Of a stretch of DNA of 64,000 nucleotides, positions 37,188-46,449 are shown piece by piece. The DNA is from an uncultured Muribaculaceae bacterium. GTDB lineage: Bacteria; Bacteroidota; Bacteroidia; Bacteroidales; Muribaculaceae. The position numbers were made by a program, and so were the translations under genes. Under the pieces are notes generated by a model. The model was given only the letters and a program-made list of their open reading frames with translations. It ran no database searches and was not told the DNA's origin. The stretch spans positions 20,118-84,117 of the forward strand of contig CAJTZQ010000005.1 in NCBI GenBank assembly GCA_910583795.1, in the 5' to 3' direction. Each line of letters begins with the position of its first letter. Positions within the stretch are counted from its first letter, which is position 1.

Positions 37188-39115
37188 TGTTTGAGAAGAT
37201 TAGAATGAATTTCCTTTACACTTGACACGATATTGTCTATATCGTAACCGCAGATATGTTTCAGTTCATTTACTGTGCCTTGAGCGATCCATCGGTCGGG
37301 CACTCCGAGACTTTTGACCGGAATGTCAGATCCTAATGCCTTGAAATGATTCAGCACCACAGACCCGAAACCGCCCTCCAATGCGCCGTCTTCGATTGTC
37401 ACAACGGCTTTATAGTTTTTGACGACACTCAAAAGGATTTCTTCATCAATCGGTTTCATCCAGATCATGTCAAAAACGTCTGTGGCAATTCCTGAATCCG
37501 AAAGGATTTCTGAAGCTTTTACGGCATCATGAAGAGAGGGGCCAAGTGTCAAAACCGCTATTCGGGAATTATTGTTTTCAACTATTTTCCTCCCTTTCCC
37601 GATTTCAATTTCATGCATCGGAGATTTCCAATCAATTTTTGTGGCTTTCCCTCGCGGATATCTTATGGCGAGTGGGGATTTTAGCGATAAAGACGTAAAC
37701 ATAAGGTTTCTCATGGTTTCTTCGTCTGCGGGGGAAGCAATTTTCATCCCCGGTATGCAGTTAAGGTAGGGGAGGTCGAATAAACCATGGTGAGTGACAC
37801 CATCTTCACCGACAATACCTGCGCGGTCAATACAGAAGGTAACAGGAAGTCCCTGGATTGCCACGTCATGAATAATATTATCGTATGCTCGCTGCAGGAA
37901 TGAAGAATAGATTGCCACAAAAGGTTTTTTACCCCCTGCGGCGAGTCCTCCGGCAAATGTGACGGCATGCCCTTCTGATATTCCCACGTCAAAAGCGCGG
38001 TCAGGCATAACATCATTCAGATTGCATAGGGAAGTGCCTGAAAGCATTCCTGCGGTTATCCCTACAACTTTATAATCTTTTTTAGCAAGCTCTACCAATG
38101 TTTCACCAAATACTTCCTGCCAAAGAGGGGGTTGCGGTACATCTGATTTGCCGAGTTTCTCACCTGTTTCCGGGTTGAATTTTCCGGGGGCATGCCAGGC
38201 TGCCGGGTTTTCTTCGGCTGTCTTGTATCCTTTTCCTTTCACGGTGCAGACATGGAGTAGGCGAGGACCTTCCATATCTTTAATCTCCCGGAACACTTTT
38301 ACGAGTTTCACAACATCGTGGCCATCGATGGGTCCAAAATACCTAATGTTGAGACCTTCGAAGATATTTTGTTTTTTCGATACAAGCGATTTTATAGAAT
38401 TGTTAAAACGGATGATAGCTCTCTTTCTTTGATCTGTCAGGATACCTTTCCTACGGAAAAAACCAGCCATCTTGTTCCTTATGCGGTTGTAGCCAGCAGA
38501 AGTGGTGAGATCTGAAAGGTAAGAATGAAGTGCGCCGACATTTGAATCAATGCTCATATCATTGTCGTTTAACACTATCAACAGATTGTTGGGGTGATTT
38601 GATGCGTTGTTTAATCCCTCGAAAGCCAGCCCTCCGCTGATTGATGCATCTCCTATCACGGCTACAGTTTTTCTTTTTTCATGCCCCGGAGTTGATTTAT
38701 CGGCTATAGCCATTCCAAGAGCTGCTGAAATAGAATTCCCTGCATGCCCCGCCATGAAGGTATCTGCCTCACTTTCCAATGGATTCGGAAATCCGCTTAT
38801 TCCGTTAAGTGTGCGCTGATGGGCGAAAGCTTCTTTCCTGCCGGTCAGTATTTTATGAGCATATGCTTGGTGTCCGACGTCCCATACAAGTCTGTCGTCC
38901 GGGGTGTTATAGACATAATGAAGCGCAACGATGAGGTCAACCGCCCCCATGCTTGAAGCAAAATGCCCGGGGTTTTGGGAGAGATGAGAAATGAGAAACT
39001 CTCTGATCTCGCTACATAATTGAGGGAGTTGGTCCACAGACAGTTTACGGAGGTCAGAGGGCGAATTTATTTTAGATAGGAGTGATGTAGACACACTTTC
39101 TAATTTAAGGTCCAT
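37184..39115 (-). CDS. dxs: 1-deoxy-D-xylulose-5-phosphate synthase
   Basis: The thiamine-diphosphate enzyme that condenses pyruvate and glyceraldehyde 3-phosphate, first step of the MEP isoprenoid pathway. The 643-residue length is standard. Motifs: HFASSMGAVDLIVALHYV (here in two blocks), the DxDG-type ThDP/Mg site GDASISGGLAFEGLNNA with NDNDMSID, and the transketolase pyrimidine domain DVGISEGHAVTFAGGLAAGG; the C-terminal domain has VTIEDGALEGGFGS. It is preceded by a 58-residue membrane protein gene (8-bp gap) and followed by trkA, an arrangement joining isoprenoid synthesis with potassium uptake. Confidence 0.97.
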   Translation of the reverse strand: MDLKLESVSTSLLSKINSPSDLRKLSVDQLPQLCSEIREFLISHLSQNPGHFASSMGAVDLIVALHYVYNTPDDRLVWDVGHQAYAHKILTGRKEAFAHQRTLNGISGFPNPLESEADTFMAGHAGNSISAALGMAIADKSTPGHEKRKTVAVIGDASISGGLAFEGLNNASNHPNNLLIVLNDNDMSIDSNVGALHSYLSDLTTSAGYNRIRNKMAGFFRRKGILTDQRKRAIIRFNNSIKSLVSKKQNIFEGLNIRYFGPIDGHDVVKLVKVFREIKDMEGPRLLHVCTVKGKGYKTAEENPAAWHAPGKFNPETGEKLGKSDVPQPPLWQEVFGETLVELAKKDYKVVGITAGMLSGTSLCNLNDVMPDRAFDVGISEGHAVTFAGGLAAGGKKPFVAIYSSFLQRAYDNIIHDVAIQGLPVTFCIDRAGIVGEDGVTHHGLFDLPYLNCIPGMKIASPADEETMRNLMFTSLSLKSPLAIRYPRGKATKIDWKSPMHEIEIGKGRKIVENNNSRIAVLTLGPSLHDAVKASEILSDSGIATDVFDMIWMKPIDEEILLSVVKNYKAVVTIEDGALEGGFGSVVLNHFKALGSDIPVKSLGVPDRWIAQGTVNELKHICGYDIDNIVSSVKEIHSNLLKQ

Positions 39116-39123
39116 TTCTATAT

Positions 39124-39300
39124 CTATTTATTATCTCTCCGGATGTATTTTTTCCAGAGAGGCACAAAGATGATTATGCCGGTGGCAACTACAAGAAGTA
39201 TATTCTTGAGGTTGACACCGCCAAGCGCTAACAGAGACCAACATAGCCAGACCCATACGAGCGCCAATATTGAAAAACCGGCAATTTTTGTAGGCTGCAT
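39124..39300 (-). CDS. 58-residue two-helix membrane protein at the head of the dxs-trkA-trkH operon
   Basis: A short frame from an ATG at 39298-39300 to a TAG at 39124-39126. The protein has two hydrophobic helices (FSILALVWVWLCWSLLAL, about 9-26, and ILLVVATGIIIFVPLW, about 33-48) separated by GGVNLKN and a basic end KKYIRRDNK, so both termini should be cytosolic. The stop is only 8 bp before dxs on the same strand, the spacing of an operon gene. I recognise no family. The membrane pattern, basic tail and position make it a credible gene. Confidence 0.68.
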   Translation of the reverse strand: MQPTKIAGFSILALVWVWLCWSLLALGGVNLKNILLVVATGIIIFVPLWKKYIRRDNK

Positions 39301-39442
39301 ACGTTGCGAAATTAGTCAAATTTTCTCAAATAATCAACTCACAGCCCCTCTATTTTTTATAAATCGGGATAATAGCTCTGACAATTTCAGTGTGGCATAC
39401 ATAGTTGAGTGTTAATTTTTGAAAAAATGAAGTAGTTCCAAC

Positions 39443-39509
39443 TTTTTTCTTTTTCAAGATTTCGTCAGATTTTCGAGACGATTTTGAAACTTGAAGAGGG
39501 AGTTTAGCG
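39443..39509 (+). repeat. 67-bp intergenic repeat, copy A
   Basis: Matches 43077-43143 at 64 of 67 positions. It contains an imperfect inverted repeat (TTCAAG...CTTGAA) and ends GGGAGTTTAGCG. In the frame shared with copy B it reads FSFSRFRQIFETILKLEEGV and then TAG, but the upstream ATG frame is broken by a TAG. Confidence 0.85.
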
Positions 39510-39574
39510 GACTAAGGCTGTTAAATAAATTTATAAAAGATTGTTCTTTCATAGGAAAAAACTCAATTAATGGT

Positions 39575-39582
39575 TATCTTTG
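39575..39582 (+). promoter_or_regulatory. Probable -7 element of ftsK
   Basis: TATCTTTG matches TAnnTTTG 19 bp before the preferred ftsK ATG (39602); the -33 box is imperfect. Confidence 0.5.
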
Positions 39583-39601
39583 CATTCTCAAAAACGATCT
39601 A

Positions 39602-42331
39602 ATGAAAACATACGATACTTTCAATCCTACGATTCCGGATGCTGATGAAACGGCTGTTTGTGATACCTTGCCACCTGTGACTGAAGATATTGCGCAACCC
39701 AAACCTAAGCAAAAAGAACAGAAAGAAAGAGTGAATAAGGTAAAAAAGCCTGCAGCGGCAAAACCAAAAACTCAATCGGTTCCTTTCTTTATTAAAATCA
39801 AGAATTGGGCAACGTCTCAGACTCTACGCTGGCTTATCGGTCTTTTTCTCGGCTTTTTTGCAGTATATCTCGGAGTTGCTTTCTTATCTTATTTTTCGAG
39901 TTGCATTAAAGACCAGTCGGAAATCAACAACACTGCTATAGGGGCTGCTGGTTCTATCTCTAATGCCGCAGGGGAAGGGGGAGCCCGTTTGGCTGAGTTT
40001 CTCATTAATGAATGTTTCGGCTTGGGTTCTCTTGTTATAGTGTTTTGGCTTGGGGCTATGGCGCTAAAGCAGCTTGTGGGGAAACCTCGATTTAAATCCG
40101 TTGATTTCACAATAAAATCGATGGTGGCGCTTGTTACGGTTTCTTTGATTATAGGGCTTGTGACAATCGGGCTGCAGTCTCCTGTGAATTGGGGCGGTTA
40201 TCATGGGAGATATGTCAATGAATTCATTATCCATTTCTTGGGATGGACCGGTGCGGTGATTTTATGTATTTTTTTGATTGCCTGCTTTTTTGTTATCTGT
40301 TTAAGAGATTTTATAAACTGGATAATACGTCTTAAACACAAGCGTGACGAAAAACGTAAGATCGAGGCGGAGAAGAAAGCCCTAAGGCTTCAGAGAGAAC
40401 GCGAAATTGAGGAAATGCGTAAATATGAAGAGGCTTATGCCTCGCCTGAGGAGAATGTTACATCAGATACAGATTCTCAAACTGATGATGGCACTCATGT
40501 GGTTTTCGGGGAAGAAGAATCAGGGTTATATAGCTCTTTACCCGATTTTGAAGATATGGAATATTCGTTGGAGGAAGAGGAATCTCCTGTGGCGGAATAT
40601 GTCTTGAGGGAAACTATAGATGATTCTTCAAATAGACAATATCCGGAACCTGTAGCTTCTGAGAATATGGTTGACGGACCGGGTGAAGGGGATTGTTCTG
40701 CCCCGGGATTGTCTGAGGAAGGTTCCATAGATGATCTTGAGGATTCAAAAACTGATGATGAGCCCGTTTCTGATGGAGATATGGTTGTCAATGTCAATTC
40801 AATTTCTCAGGTAAATGCCGGAAGAGTTCCAGATAATGCCGGTCTTCCCGGTGCGCATCCTTATAAATTCCCACCTTTTGAACTTTTAAGGGAAGGGGTT
40901 GCTAAAGTCAGCGTGGATGCTGAGGAACAATTGGAGAATAAGGAAAAGATTAAAAAGACATTGCTCGATTTTGGTATCCCTATCCTCAGTATCGAGGCAA
41001 CTGTCGGTCCTACGGTTACGCTATATGAGATTGTTCCGGATAAGGGCGTGAGAATTGCAAAGATACGAAGTCTTGTAGATGATATTGCATTGAGCCTTTC
41101 TGCCGAAGGTGTGCGTATCATTGCGCCTATTCCCGGGAAGGGTACGGTTGGTATAGAGGTTGCCAATAAGGATCCCCAGACTGTGTCTATGCGCACTGTT
41201 ATCAAATCACGCACATATCAGGAATCAAAATATAAGCTACCTATTGCCCTTGGCTCCACTATTTCAAACGAAGTCTATATAGCCGATCTTGCTAAAATGC
41301 CACACCTGCTTGTCGCTGGTGCCACGGGTCAGGGTAAGTCTGTCGGGCTTAATGCAATCATAGCATCTTTGCTTTATAGGAAAACTCCTGATGAATTGAA
41401 ATTTGTGATGATCGACCCGAAAATGGTTGAATTCAGCCTCTATGCTAAAATTGAGGCTCACTATCTCGCCAAAATCCCCGGTGCTGAAGATGCGATCATT
41501 ACGGATATGGATAAGGTTGTGGCTACCCTCAGCTCATTGTGCGTGGAGATGGACAATCGCTATCAGCTGCTTAAGGATGCCCATGCAAGAAATCTTATAG
41601 AGTATAATGATAAGATAAAAGCAAGGAAACTGAATCCATTGGAAGGTCACAGATTCCTTCCATATATAGTGGTTGTCGTGGATGAGTTCAGCGACCTTAT
41701 CATGACAGCCGGTAAGGAAGTGGAAATTCCTATAGCGCGTCTTGCCCAGAAGGCTCGTGCTGTCGGTATGCACGTAATTATTGCCACCCAAAGACCTTCT
41801 ACCAATGTCATCACGGGTATTATAAAAGCTAATTTCCCGGCTCGAATAGCATTTAAAGTAAGTTCAGGTGTTGATAGTAAGACAATTCTTGACACTACTG
41901 GAGCTCAACAGCTTATAGGACGTGGAGACATGTTGATTAGCAATAGTTCACCTATGGTACGAGTGCAATGTGCGTTTATCGATACTCCCGAGGTGGAAGA
42001 AATATGCGACTACATCGAACGCCAGCCTTACGGACAGGGGGCATATCAGTTGCCTGATCCGGTAGTGACAGGCAGTGACGGAAACGATAGTGAGCTTGGT
42101 AATAATTTTGGCGACAAGGATCCTCTCTTTGACGAGGTGGCTCGTCTGATCGTTTCCTCTAATACAGCCTCTACTTCTTCATTGCAAAGAAGATATTCAA
42201 TTGGATACAACAGGGCAGGAAAGATTATGGATCAGCTTGAGGCTGCCGGAATTGTCGGCCCGGCTCATGGAGGCAAACCTCGTTCCGTACTTGTTGATGC
42301 AATCACCCTTGAGTCGATATTAAACAGTTGA
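39602..42331 (+). CDS. ftsK: FtsK/SpoIIIE family DNA translocase
   Basis: A membrane-anchored DNA pump that clears chromosome ends at the septum and activates XerCD recombination. From the ATG at 39602 (MKTYDTFNPTIPDADE) it has 909 residues. Four hydrophobic helices lie at about 75-240, then a charged helix and a long acidic linker (about 260-410). The motor has Walker A AGATGQGKSVGLN (about 570), Walker B VVVVDEFSDLIM (about 690) and the DKDPLFDEVARLIV ... YSIGYNRAGKIMDQLE gamma winged-helix (about 846-909) that reads KOPS-like sequence polarity. It precedes a lolA-like gene. Confidence 0.96.
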   Translation: MKTYDTFNPTIPDADETAVCDTLPPVTEDIAQPKPKQKEQKERVNKVKKPAAAKPKTQSVPFFIKIKNWATSQTLRWLIGLFLGFFAVYLGVAFLSYFSSCIKDQSEINNTAIGAAGSISNAAGEGGARLAEFLINECFGLGSLVIVFWLGAMALKQLVGKPRFKSVDFTIKSMVALVTVSLIIGLVTIGLQSPVNWGGYHGRYVNEFIIHFLGWTGAVILCIFLIACFFVICLRDFINWIIRLKHKRDEKRKIEAEKKALRLQREREIEEMRKYEEAYASPEENVTSDTDSQTDDGTHVVFGEEESGLYSSLPDFEDMEYSLEEEESPVAEYVLRETIDDSSNRQYPEPVASENMVDGPGEGDCSAPGLSEEGSIDDLEDSKTDDEPVSDGDMVVNVNSISQVNAGRVPDNAGLPGAHPYKFPPFELLREGVAKVSVDAEEQLENKEKIKKTLLDFGIPILSIEATVGPTVTLYEIVPDKGVRIAKIRSLVDDIALSLSAEGVRIIAPIPGKGTVGIEVANKDPQTVSMRTVIKSRTYQESKYKLPIALGSTISNEVYIADLAKMPHLLVAGATGQGKSVGLNAIIASLLYRKTPDELKFVMIDPKMVEFSLYAKIEAHYLAKIPGAEDAIITDMDKVVATLSSLCVEMDNRYQLLKDAHARNLIEYNDKIKARKLNPLEGHRFLPYIVVVVDEFSDLIMTAGKEVEIPIARLAQKARAVGMHVIIATQRPSTNVITGIIKANFPARIAFKVSSGVDSKTILDTTGAQQLIGRGDMLISNSSPMVRVQCAFIDTPEVEEICDYIERQPYGQGAYQLPDPVVTGSDGNDSELGNNFGDKDPLFDEVARLIVSSNTASTSSLQRRYSIGYNRAGKIMDQLEAAGIVGPAHGGKPRSVLVDAITLESILNS

Positions 42332-42382
42332 ACGATTCAGGTGTCAAATGGTTATATTCATTGGTCTAATTTGAAATTAGTT

Positions 42383-43015
42383 ATGAAACTATCGATACGT
42401 ATATTTGGATTTATCCTTTTTATGGCTATGGGGCTGTGTAGTCCCTACACAATGCATGCCGCTTCTCTCACTCCCCAACAGGTTGCTCAAAGGGCGGCAT
42501 CTGTCATAAACGCATCAAAAGGATTGTCTGCCGAATTTATAATGACTGCCGGAGGAAAATCTACAAAAGGCACCATAAAGAGTTTGGGTTCTAAGTTTGC
42601 GGTCAGTATGCCGCAGGTTTCTACATGGTATAATGGAAAATCATTATACACATATAATCCGCGTACTTCAGAAACTACTGTTATAACCCCTACGGCACAA
42701 GAATTGGCTGAATCTAATCCTTTGCTTTATATCAAGAGCGGGGGCGCCGGTTTTACTTATAAATTTTCTACAGTCAAGAGGCAAGGAAAATATATTATTG
42801 ATCTTCTTCCCAAAAACAATCGGTCAGGGATTAAAAAAATGACATTTACGGTCAATTCTTCTAATTTCCATGTCGAAAAAATAGCTGTCGATGCTTCTTC
42901 TGGGTCTACAATGGTGACAATCACATCTTTCAAGACCGGAGTGTCGCTCCCCGCAAGTGATTTTGAATATCCCAAATCAAAATATCCTAAGGCTGAAATT
43001 GTGGATCTTAGATAA
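42383..43015 (+). CDS. LolA-like outer-membrane lipoprotein carrier
   Basis: A periplasmic LolA-like protein (210 residues from the ATG at 42383; a GTG at 42341 would add 14 residues before the signal peptide). The signal peptide is at about 1-28 (IFGFILFMAMGLCSPYTMHA). The mature part fits the LolA fold: QVAQRAASVINASKGLSAEFIMT, written here to FIMT, TKGTIKSLGSKFAVSMP, TWYNGKSLYTYNP, and KMTFTVNSSNFHVEKIAV. LolA carries lipoproteins from LolCDE to the outer membrane. The family is clear, though Bacteroidota have several paralogues. Confidence 0.85.
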   Translation: MKLSIRIFGFILFMAMGLCSPYTMHAASLTPQQVAQRAASVINASKGLSAEFIMTAGGKSTKGTIKSLGSKFAVSMPQVSTWYNGKSLYTYNPRTSETTVITPTAQELAESNPLLYIKSGGAGFTYKFSTVKRQGKYIIDLLPKNNRSGIKKMTFTVNSSNFHVEKIAVDASSGSTMVTITSFKTGVSLPASDFEYPKSKYPKAEIVDLR

Positions 43016-43338
43016 GTATTGTTGATTTTATAAAAATATTTTGTAATTTTGTTTTATAATATGAAGTTGTTTAGATTTTTTTCTTTTTCAAGATTTCGTC
43101 AGATTCCCGAGGCGATTTTGAAACTTGAAGAGGGAGTTTAGCGTGCCAAACGACCGATTAAAGGATCAAAAGCGACAGGAAAGATGGCGGAAGATTGGAA
43201 AAGAGGTCTTTTTAACGTAAAAAGCCATAAGAAAATCAATCTCCGTAAAAAAGAGGAAACAACTTCTATAGTTTATTGTTAAGGATTGTTTCAGTAAAAG
43301 CTGAAACTAATATATAAATCAAATATCTTAATTTATCT
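43016..43338. other. Intergenic region upstream of trxB containing repeat copy B
   Basis: About 320 bp. GTTG-N19-TAATTTTG (43021-43051) is a good promoter candidate just before repeat copy B (43077-43143). After the repeat come a hairpin around CTTTTTAACGTAAAAAG (about 43209-43225) and a perfect 7-bp stem GTTTCAG/CTGAAAC (43288-43307) shortly before trxB. From an ATG at 43061 a 26-codon frame runs through the repeat to its TAG. Confidence 0.6.
43077..43143 (+). repeat. 67-bp intergenic repeat, copy B
   Basis: The second copy of the element at 39443-39509, in the same orientation. The three differences fall in two codons of a shared frame (CCC/TTC and GCG/ACG). Here the frame is open from the ATG at 43061 and encodes a 26-residue peptide ending ILKLEEGV. 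Confidence 0.85.
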
Positions 43339-44286
43339 ATGTCAGAAGAAAAAACTCGAGTTTTGGTTATCGGATCCGGACCTGCCGGCTACACAGCAGC
43401 CCTCTACGCATCCCGTGCTAACCTCCATCCTGTTGTTTACGAAGGCAACCAGCCCGGTGGGCAACTCACCCAGACAACTGAGATTGAGAACTTCCCCGGT
43501 TATCCCGAAGGAGTTCAAGGTCAGGAGATGATGGAGCAGTTCCGTCAGCAAGCTCTTAGATTCGGCGCGGAGATTCGTCCGCGTGTCATAACCAAGGTCG
43601 ACTTCTCAAAACGCCCGTTCAGATGTGAAGATGAAAAAGGTGATGTGATCATAGCAGAAACCGTTATCATCTGCACCGGAGCTTCCGCTAAATATCTGGG
43701 TCTTGCCGATGAAGAGAAATATCGTGGATTAGGCGTCAGCGCTTGTGCAACTTGCGACGGCTTCTTCTATAGAAAGAAGAACGTGGCTGTTGTGGGTGGT
43801 GGCGACACAGCTTGCGAGGAGGCTCTTTATCTGTCAACTCTTGCTAAGAAAGTTTATCTCATTGTTCGCCGTGGCGTGCTTCGTGCGTCCGATGTCATGC
43901 AGCGTCGTGTCAAAGAGAGAGAGAATATCGAGATTCTTTTCCACTGCAACACTCTCGGGCTTTTCGGAGAGGATGGTGTGGAAGGTGCTCATATTGTTCG
44001 CCATGTCGGTACTCCTGAAGAGGAGAAATTCGACATCGCTATAGATGGATTCTTCCTTGGTATCGGTCATCGTCCAAACACTGAGATCTTCAAAGGTCAG
44101 ATTGACCTTGACGAAGAAGGATATATCAAAGTGAAAGGTGCTACAACTCATACAAATGTTGAAGGAGTCTACGCTGCAGGCGACTGCGCGGATCCCCGCT
44201 ATCGTCAGGCTGTCGCTGCTGCCGGAACCGGTTGCCGCGCTGCTCTTGACGCTGAAAAGTTCCTTATGGAACATGCTGAAATGTAA
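43339..44286 (+). CDS. trxB: Thioredoxin reductase
   Basis: An FAD/NADPH disulfide reductase (315 residues, standard) that keeps thioredoxin reduced. FAD site GSGPAGYTAALYASRA (about 12-27) and GQLTQTTEIENFPGYPEG; redox-active CATC in SACATCDGFFYR (about 137-148); NADPH site VVGGGDTACEEALYL; second FAD motif GVYAAGDCAD near the C-terminus. The codon choice indicates strong expression. The leader includes the repeat element and two hairpins. Confidence 0.97.
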   Translation: MSEEKTRVLVIGSGPAGYTAALYASRANLHPVVYEGNQPGGQLTQTTEIENFPGYPEGVQGQEMMEQFRQQALRFGAEIRPRVITKVDFSKRPFRCEDEKGDVIIAETVIICTGASAKYLGLADEEKYRGLGVSACATCDGFFYRKKNVAVVGGGDTACEEALYLSTLAKKVYLIVRRGVLRASDVMQRRVKERENIEILFHCNTLGLFGEDGVEGAHIVRHVGTPEEEKFDIAIDGFFLGIGHRPNTEIFKGQIDLDEEGYIKVKGATTHTNVEGVYAAGDCADPRYRQAVAAAGTGCRAALDAEKFLMEHAEM

Positions 44287-44312
44287 TTATTGAACCCTCA
44301 GAACTGTCTAAT

Positions 44313-44346
44313 CCCGTGCTTCGGGTAATCCCATTCGAAGCACGGG
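44313..44346. terminator. Hairpin after trxB
   Basis: CCCGTGCTTCG (44313-44323) and CGAAGCACGGG (44336-44346) pair perfectly. There is no T-run directly after, though T-tracts occur 15-30 bases on, just before the next gene. Confidence 0.65.
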
Positions 44347-44380
44347 CCATTCAGATTCTGTTTTTACCCTCTTTTTTATA

Positions 44381-44815
44381 ATGGATAATACTGATAAAAG
44401 CCGTATCCTTGATGAAAGATACCTTCGTATGGCGAGAATATGGAGTGAGAACTCTTATTGCGTCCGTAGGAAGGTAGGTGCTCTTCTTGTCAAAAACAAG
44501 ATGATCATATCCGACGGCTATAACGGCACTCCCTCCGGGTTCCCGAATGTCTGTGAAGACGATACGGACCATACGTTCCCTTACGTTCTGCATGCTGAAG
44601 CGAATGCCATTACAAAGGTGGCGCGCAGTAACAATTCAAGCGAGGGTAGCACCCTTTATGTCACTGCAAGCCCGTGTATCGAGTGTGCCAAGCTTATTAT
44701 CCAGTCCGGCATAAAAAGAGTGGTGTTTTCTGAATTATACAGGATGTCGGATGGTATCGACCTCCTGCGACGTGCCGGAATTGAAACTGTTTATATTCCA
44801 TGCGAGGATGAATAA
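44381..44815 (+). CDS. dCMP deaminase family protein
   Basis: A zinc-dependent cytidine/deoxycytidylate deaminase (144 residues) likely converting dCMP to dUMP for thymidylate synthesis. The zinc and catalytic motifs are HAEANAI (His and the proton-shuttling Glu) and SPCIECAK (two Cys ligands). The N-terminal part has the CVRRKVGALLVKNKMIISDGYNGTPSG pattern, here noted up to the GYNGTPSG motif of dCMP deaminases/ComEB. Its end overlaps the start of the protease gene by 8 bases. Confidence 0.93.
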   Translation: MDNTDKSRILDERYLRMARIWSENSYCVRRKVGALLVKNKMIISDGYNGTPSGFPNVCEDDTDHTFPYVLHAEANAITKVARSNNSSEGSTLYVTASPCIECAKLIIQSGIKRVVFSELYRMSDGIDLLRRAGIETVYIPCEDE

Positions 44816-46448
44816 TAAAAAAAATATAGGTCTTGTGGCTTTGCCTCTGCTGGTGGCGCTGGGCGTCATCGGCGGTATTTTTATCGGTAATTATATCACT
44901 CGCCGCACTCTATCGCAAGAAGAAGAGAAATTGCGGACAGTACTTCGTCTTATAGAATCGGAATATGTCGATGTGGTAGACATCGACTCTTTGATTGAGG
45001 TGACTATGCCTCAGCTGATGAATTCTCTCGATCCTCATTCCGCTTATATCCCGTCGTCTGATCTCACTGCTGTCAATGATGACTTGAACGGGTCTTTCAG
45101 CGGCGTCGGCGTATCTTTCCAGATTGTCAACGACACTGTCAATGTTGTGGAGGTAATAGCAGGCGGTCCTGCAGAAAAGGTGGGAATTCTTGCCGGTGAC
45201 CGAATAATCAAGGCAGACAGCATCGTGCTCACGGGTCACGACATTAGTCAGGAAGATGTTTTCAAAAATCTTAGAGGTGCGAAAGGTTCGAAAGTTGTTC
45301 TCGAAATTGTACGTGCTTCTTCTGCTCAACCGCTTACTTTTGATGTAATACGTGGAGATATCCCGGTTAATTCAGTCGATTGCTCATATATGATTGACAA
45401 AGAGGTCGGGTATCTTCGTGTCACAAAGTTTGCCCGCAACACTTACATGGAATTTTTCAACGCCCTCAACGATCTCAAGGCGGAGGGTGCAAAGAAATTT
45501 ATTGTCGATTTGCGCGGCAATACCGGTGGATTCATGGATCAGGCTATATATATGGCAAATGAATTCTTGCCGGCAGGCAAAATGATAGTATATACCAAAG
45601 GTAGACGCGCCGAAAATGAAACCATGGCTATCAGCGACGGCAGGGGTAATTTTAAAGATGTGGAATTGACTGTCTTGACTAACGAAGGCTCGGCGTCGGC
45701 TTCAGAAATTTTTGCAGGAGCCATTCAGGATAACGACCGTGGACTCGTGATTGGCAGACGTTCTTTTGGGAAAGGTCTCGTACAGAATCAGACTGAACTT
45801 CCCGATAGTTCGGCAATTCGTCTGACAGTGGCACGTTATTACACCCCCTCCGGACGTTCGATCCAGAAAGAATATGTGAGAGGTGATCATAGTAAATATG
45901 AACTTGACATTGTGGATCGTTTCTCGCATGGCGAATTCTACAATGCCGACAGTATTAAGCTTGATAAAAACAAGATTTTCACCACCCCTAATGGTCGCAC
46001 TGTATATGGCGGAGGTGGAATTATGCCCGATATTTTTGTTCCTGAAGACACTACGGGATATACTTCTTATTATATTAATGTGATGAACAAGGGGCTGATC
46101 CAGAAGTTCGCTTTCTCTGTTGCCGACAAATATCGTGCCATGCTCGATGATGTCAAGAGTCTCGAACGATTGCTGAAGATTTTGCCCCGTGACAACACAT
46201 TGCTTGAAAATTTTGTTAGTTTCGCAGTGAAAAATGGTGTTCCTGCGCGTTGGTATTATATTAATAAATCTCGCGAGCTTCTTCTCAACCAGATAAAAGC
46301 CATGATAGCGCGTGACGTGCTCGGCTATCCGGCGTTTATTGAGATGCTCAACCGCAACGACTCTACTGTCTTGAAAGCTCATGAAGCTTTGATCTCTGGT
46401 AAGTCGCCCGTTGATATTAAGCCCGACGACAATGAAAAACACAATTGA
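44808..46448 (+). CDS. S41 family carboxy-terminal processing protease
   Basis: An exported, membrane-anchored serine protease of the CtpA/Prc type (546 residues from the ATG at 44808, which fits the N-terminal anchor LVALPLLVALGVIGGIFIG). A PDZ domain follows at about 75-160 (GVSFQIVNDTVNVVEVIAGGPAEKVGI, here its core AGGPAEKVGILAGD). The catalytic Ser/Lys dyad is in NEGSASASEIFAGA and RSFGKGLVQ. A C-terminal region after about 370 is family-typical for Bacteroidota. The longer open frame upstream overlaps the deaminase and is not used. It is followed closely by a folate gene. Confidence 0.94.
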   Translation: MNNKKNIGLVALPLLVALGVIGGIFIGNYITRRTLSQEEEKLRTVLRLIESEYVDVVDIDSLIEVTMPQLMNSLDPHSAYIPSSDLTAVNDDLNGSFSGVGVSFQIVNDTVNVVEVIAGGPAEKVGILAGDRIIKADSIVLTGHDISQEDVFKNLRGAKGSKVVLEIVRASSAQPLTFDVIRGDIPVNSVDCSYMIDKEVGYLRVTKFARNTYMEFFNALNDLKAEGAKKFIVDLRGNTGGFMDQAIYMANEFLPAGKMIVYTKGRRAENETMAISDGRGNFKDVELTVLTNEGSASASEIFAGAIQDNDRGLVIGRRSFGKGLVQNQTELPDSSAIRLTVARYYTPSGRSIQKEYVRGDHSKYELDIVDRFSHGEFYNADSIKLDKNKIFTTPNGRTVYGGGGIMPDIFVPEDTTGYTSYYINVMNKGLIQKFAFSVADKYRAMLDDVKSLERLLKILPRDNTLLENFVSFAVKNGVPARWYYINKSRELLLNQIKAMIARDVLGYPAFIEMLNRNDSTVLKAHEALISGKSPVDIKPDDNEKHN

Positions 46449-46449
46449 T

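Larger units (their letters stand above)
39301..39601. other. Divergent intergenic region upstream of ftsK containing repeat copy A
   Basis: About 300 bp between the leftward operon and ftsK. It holds a 67-bp repeat element (39443-39509), a TAATTTTT-G sequence about 25 bp before it, and a TATCTTTG box (39575-39582) suited to ftsK. An open frame running from 39491 into ftsK is an upstream extension through the repeat, not supported as protein. Confidence 0.6.

Noticed and set aside
39131..39319. 62-codon minus-strand frame upstream of dxs
   Set aside because: It overlaps the 58-codon membrane protein frame in another phase and has an implausible Cys/His-rich composition; the frame at 39124-39300 is preferred.
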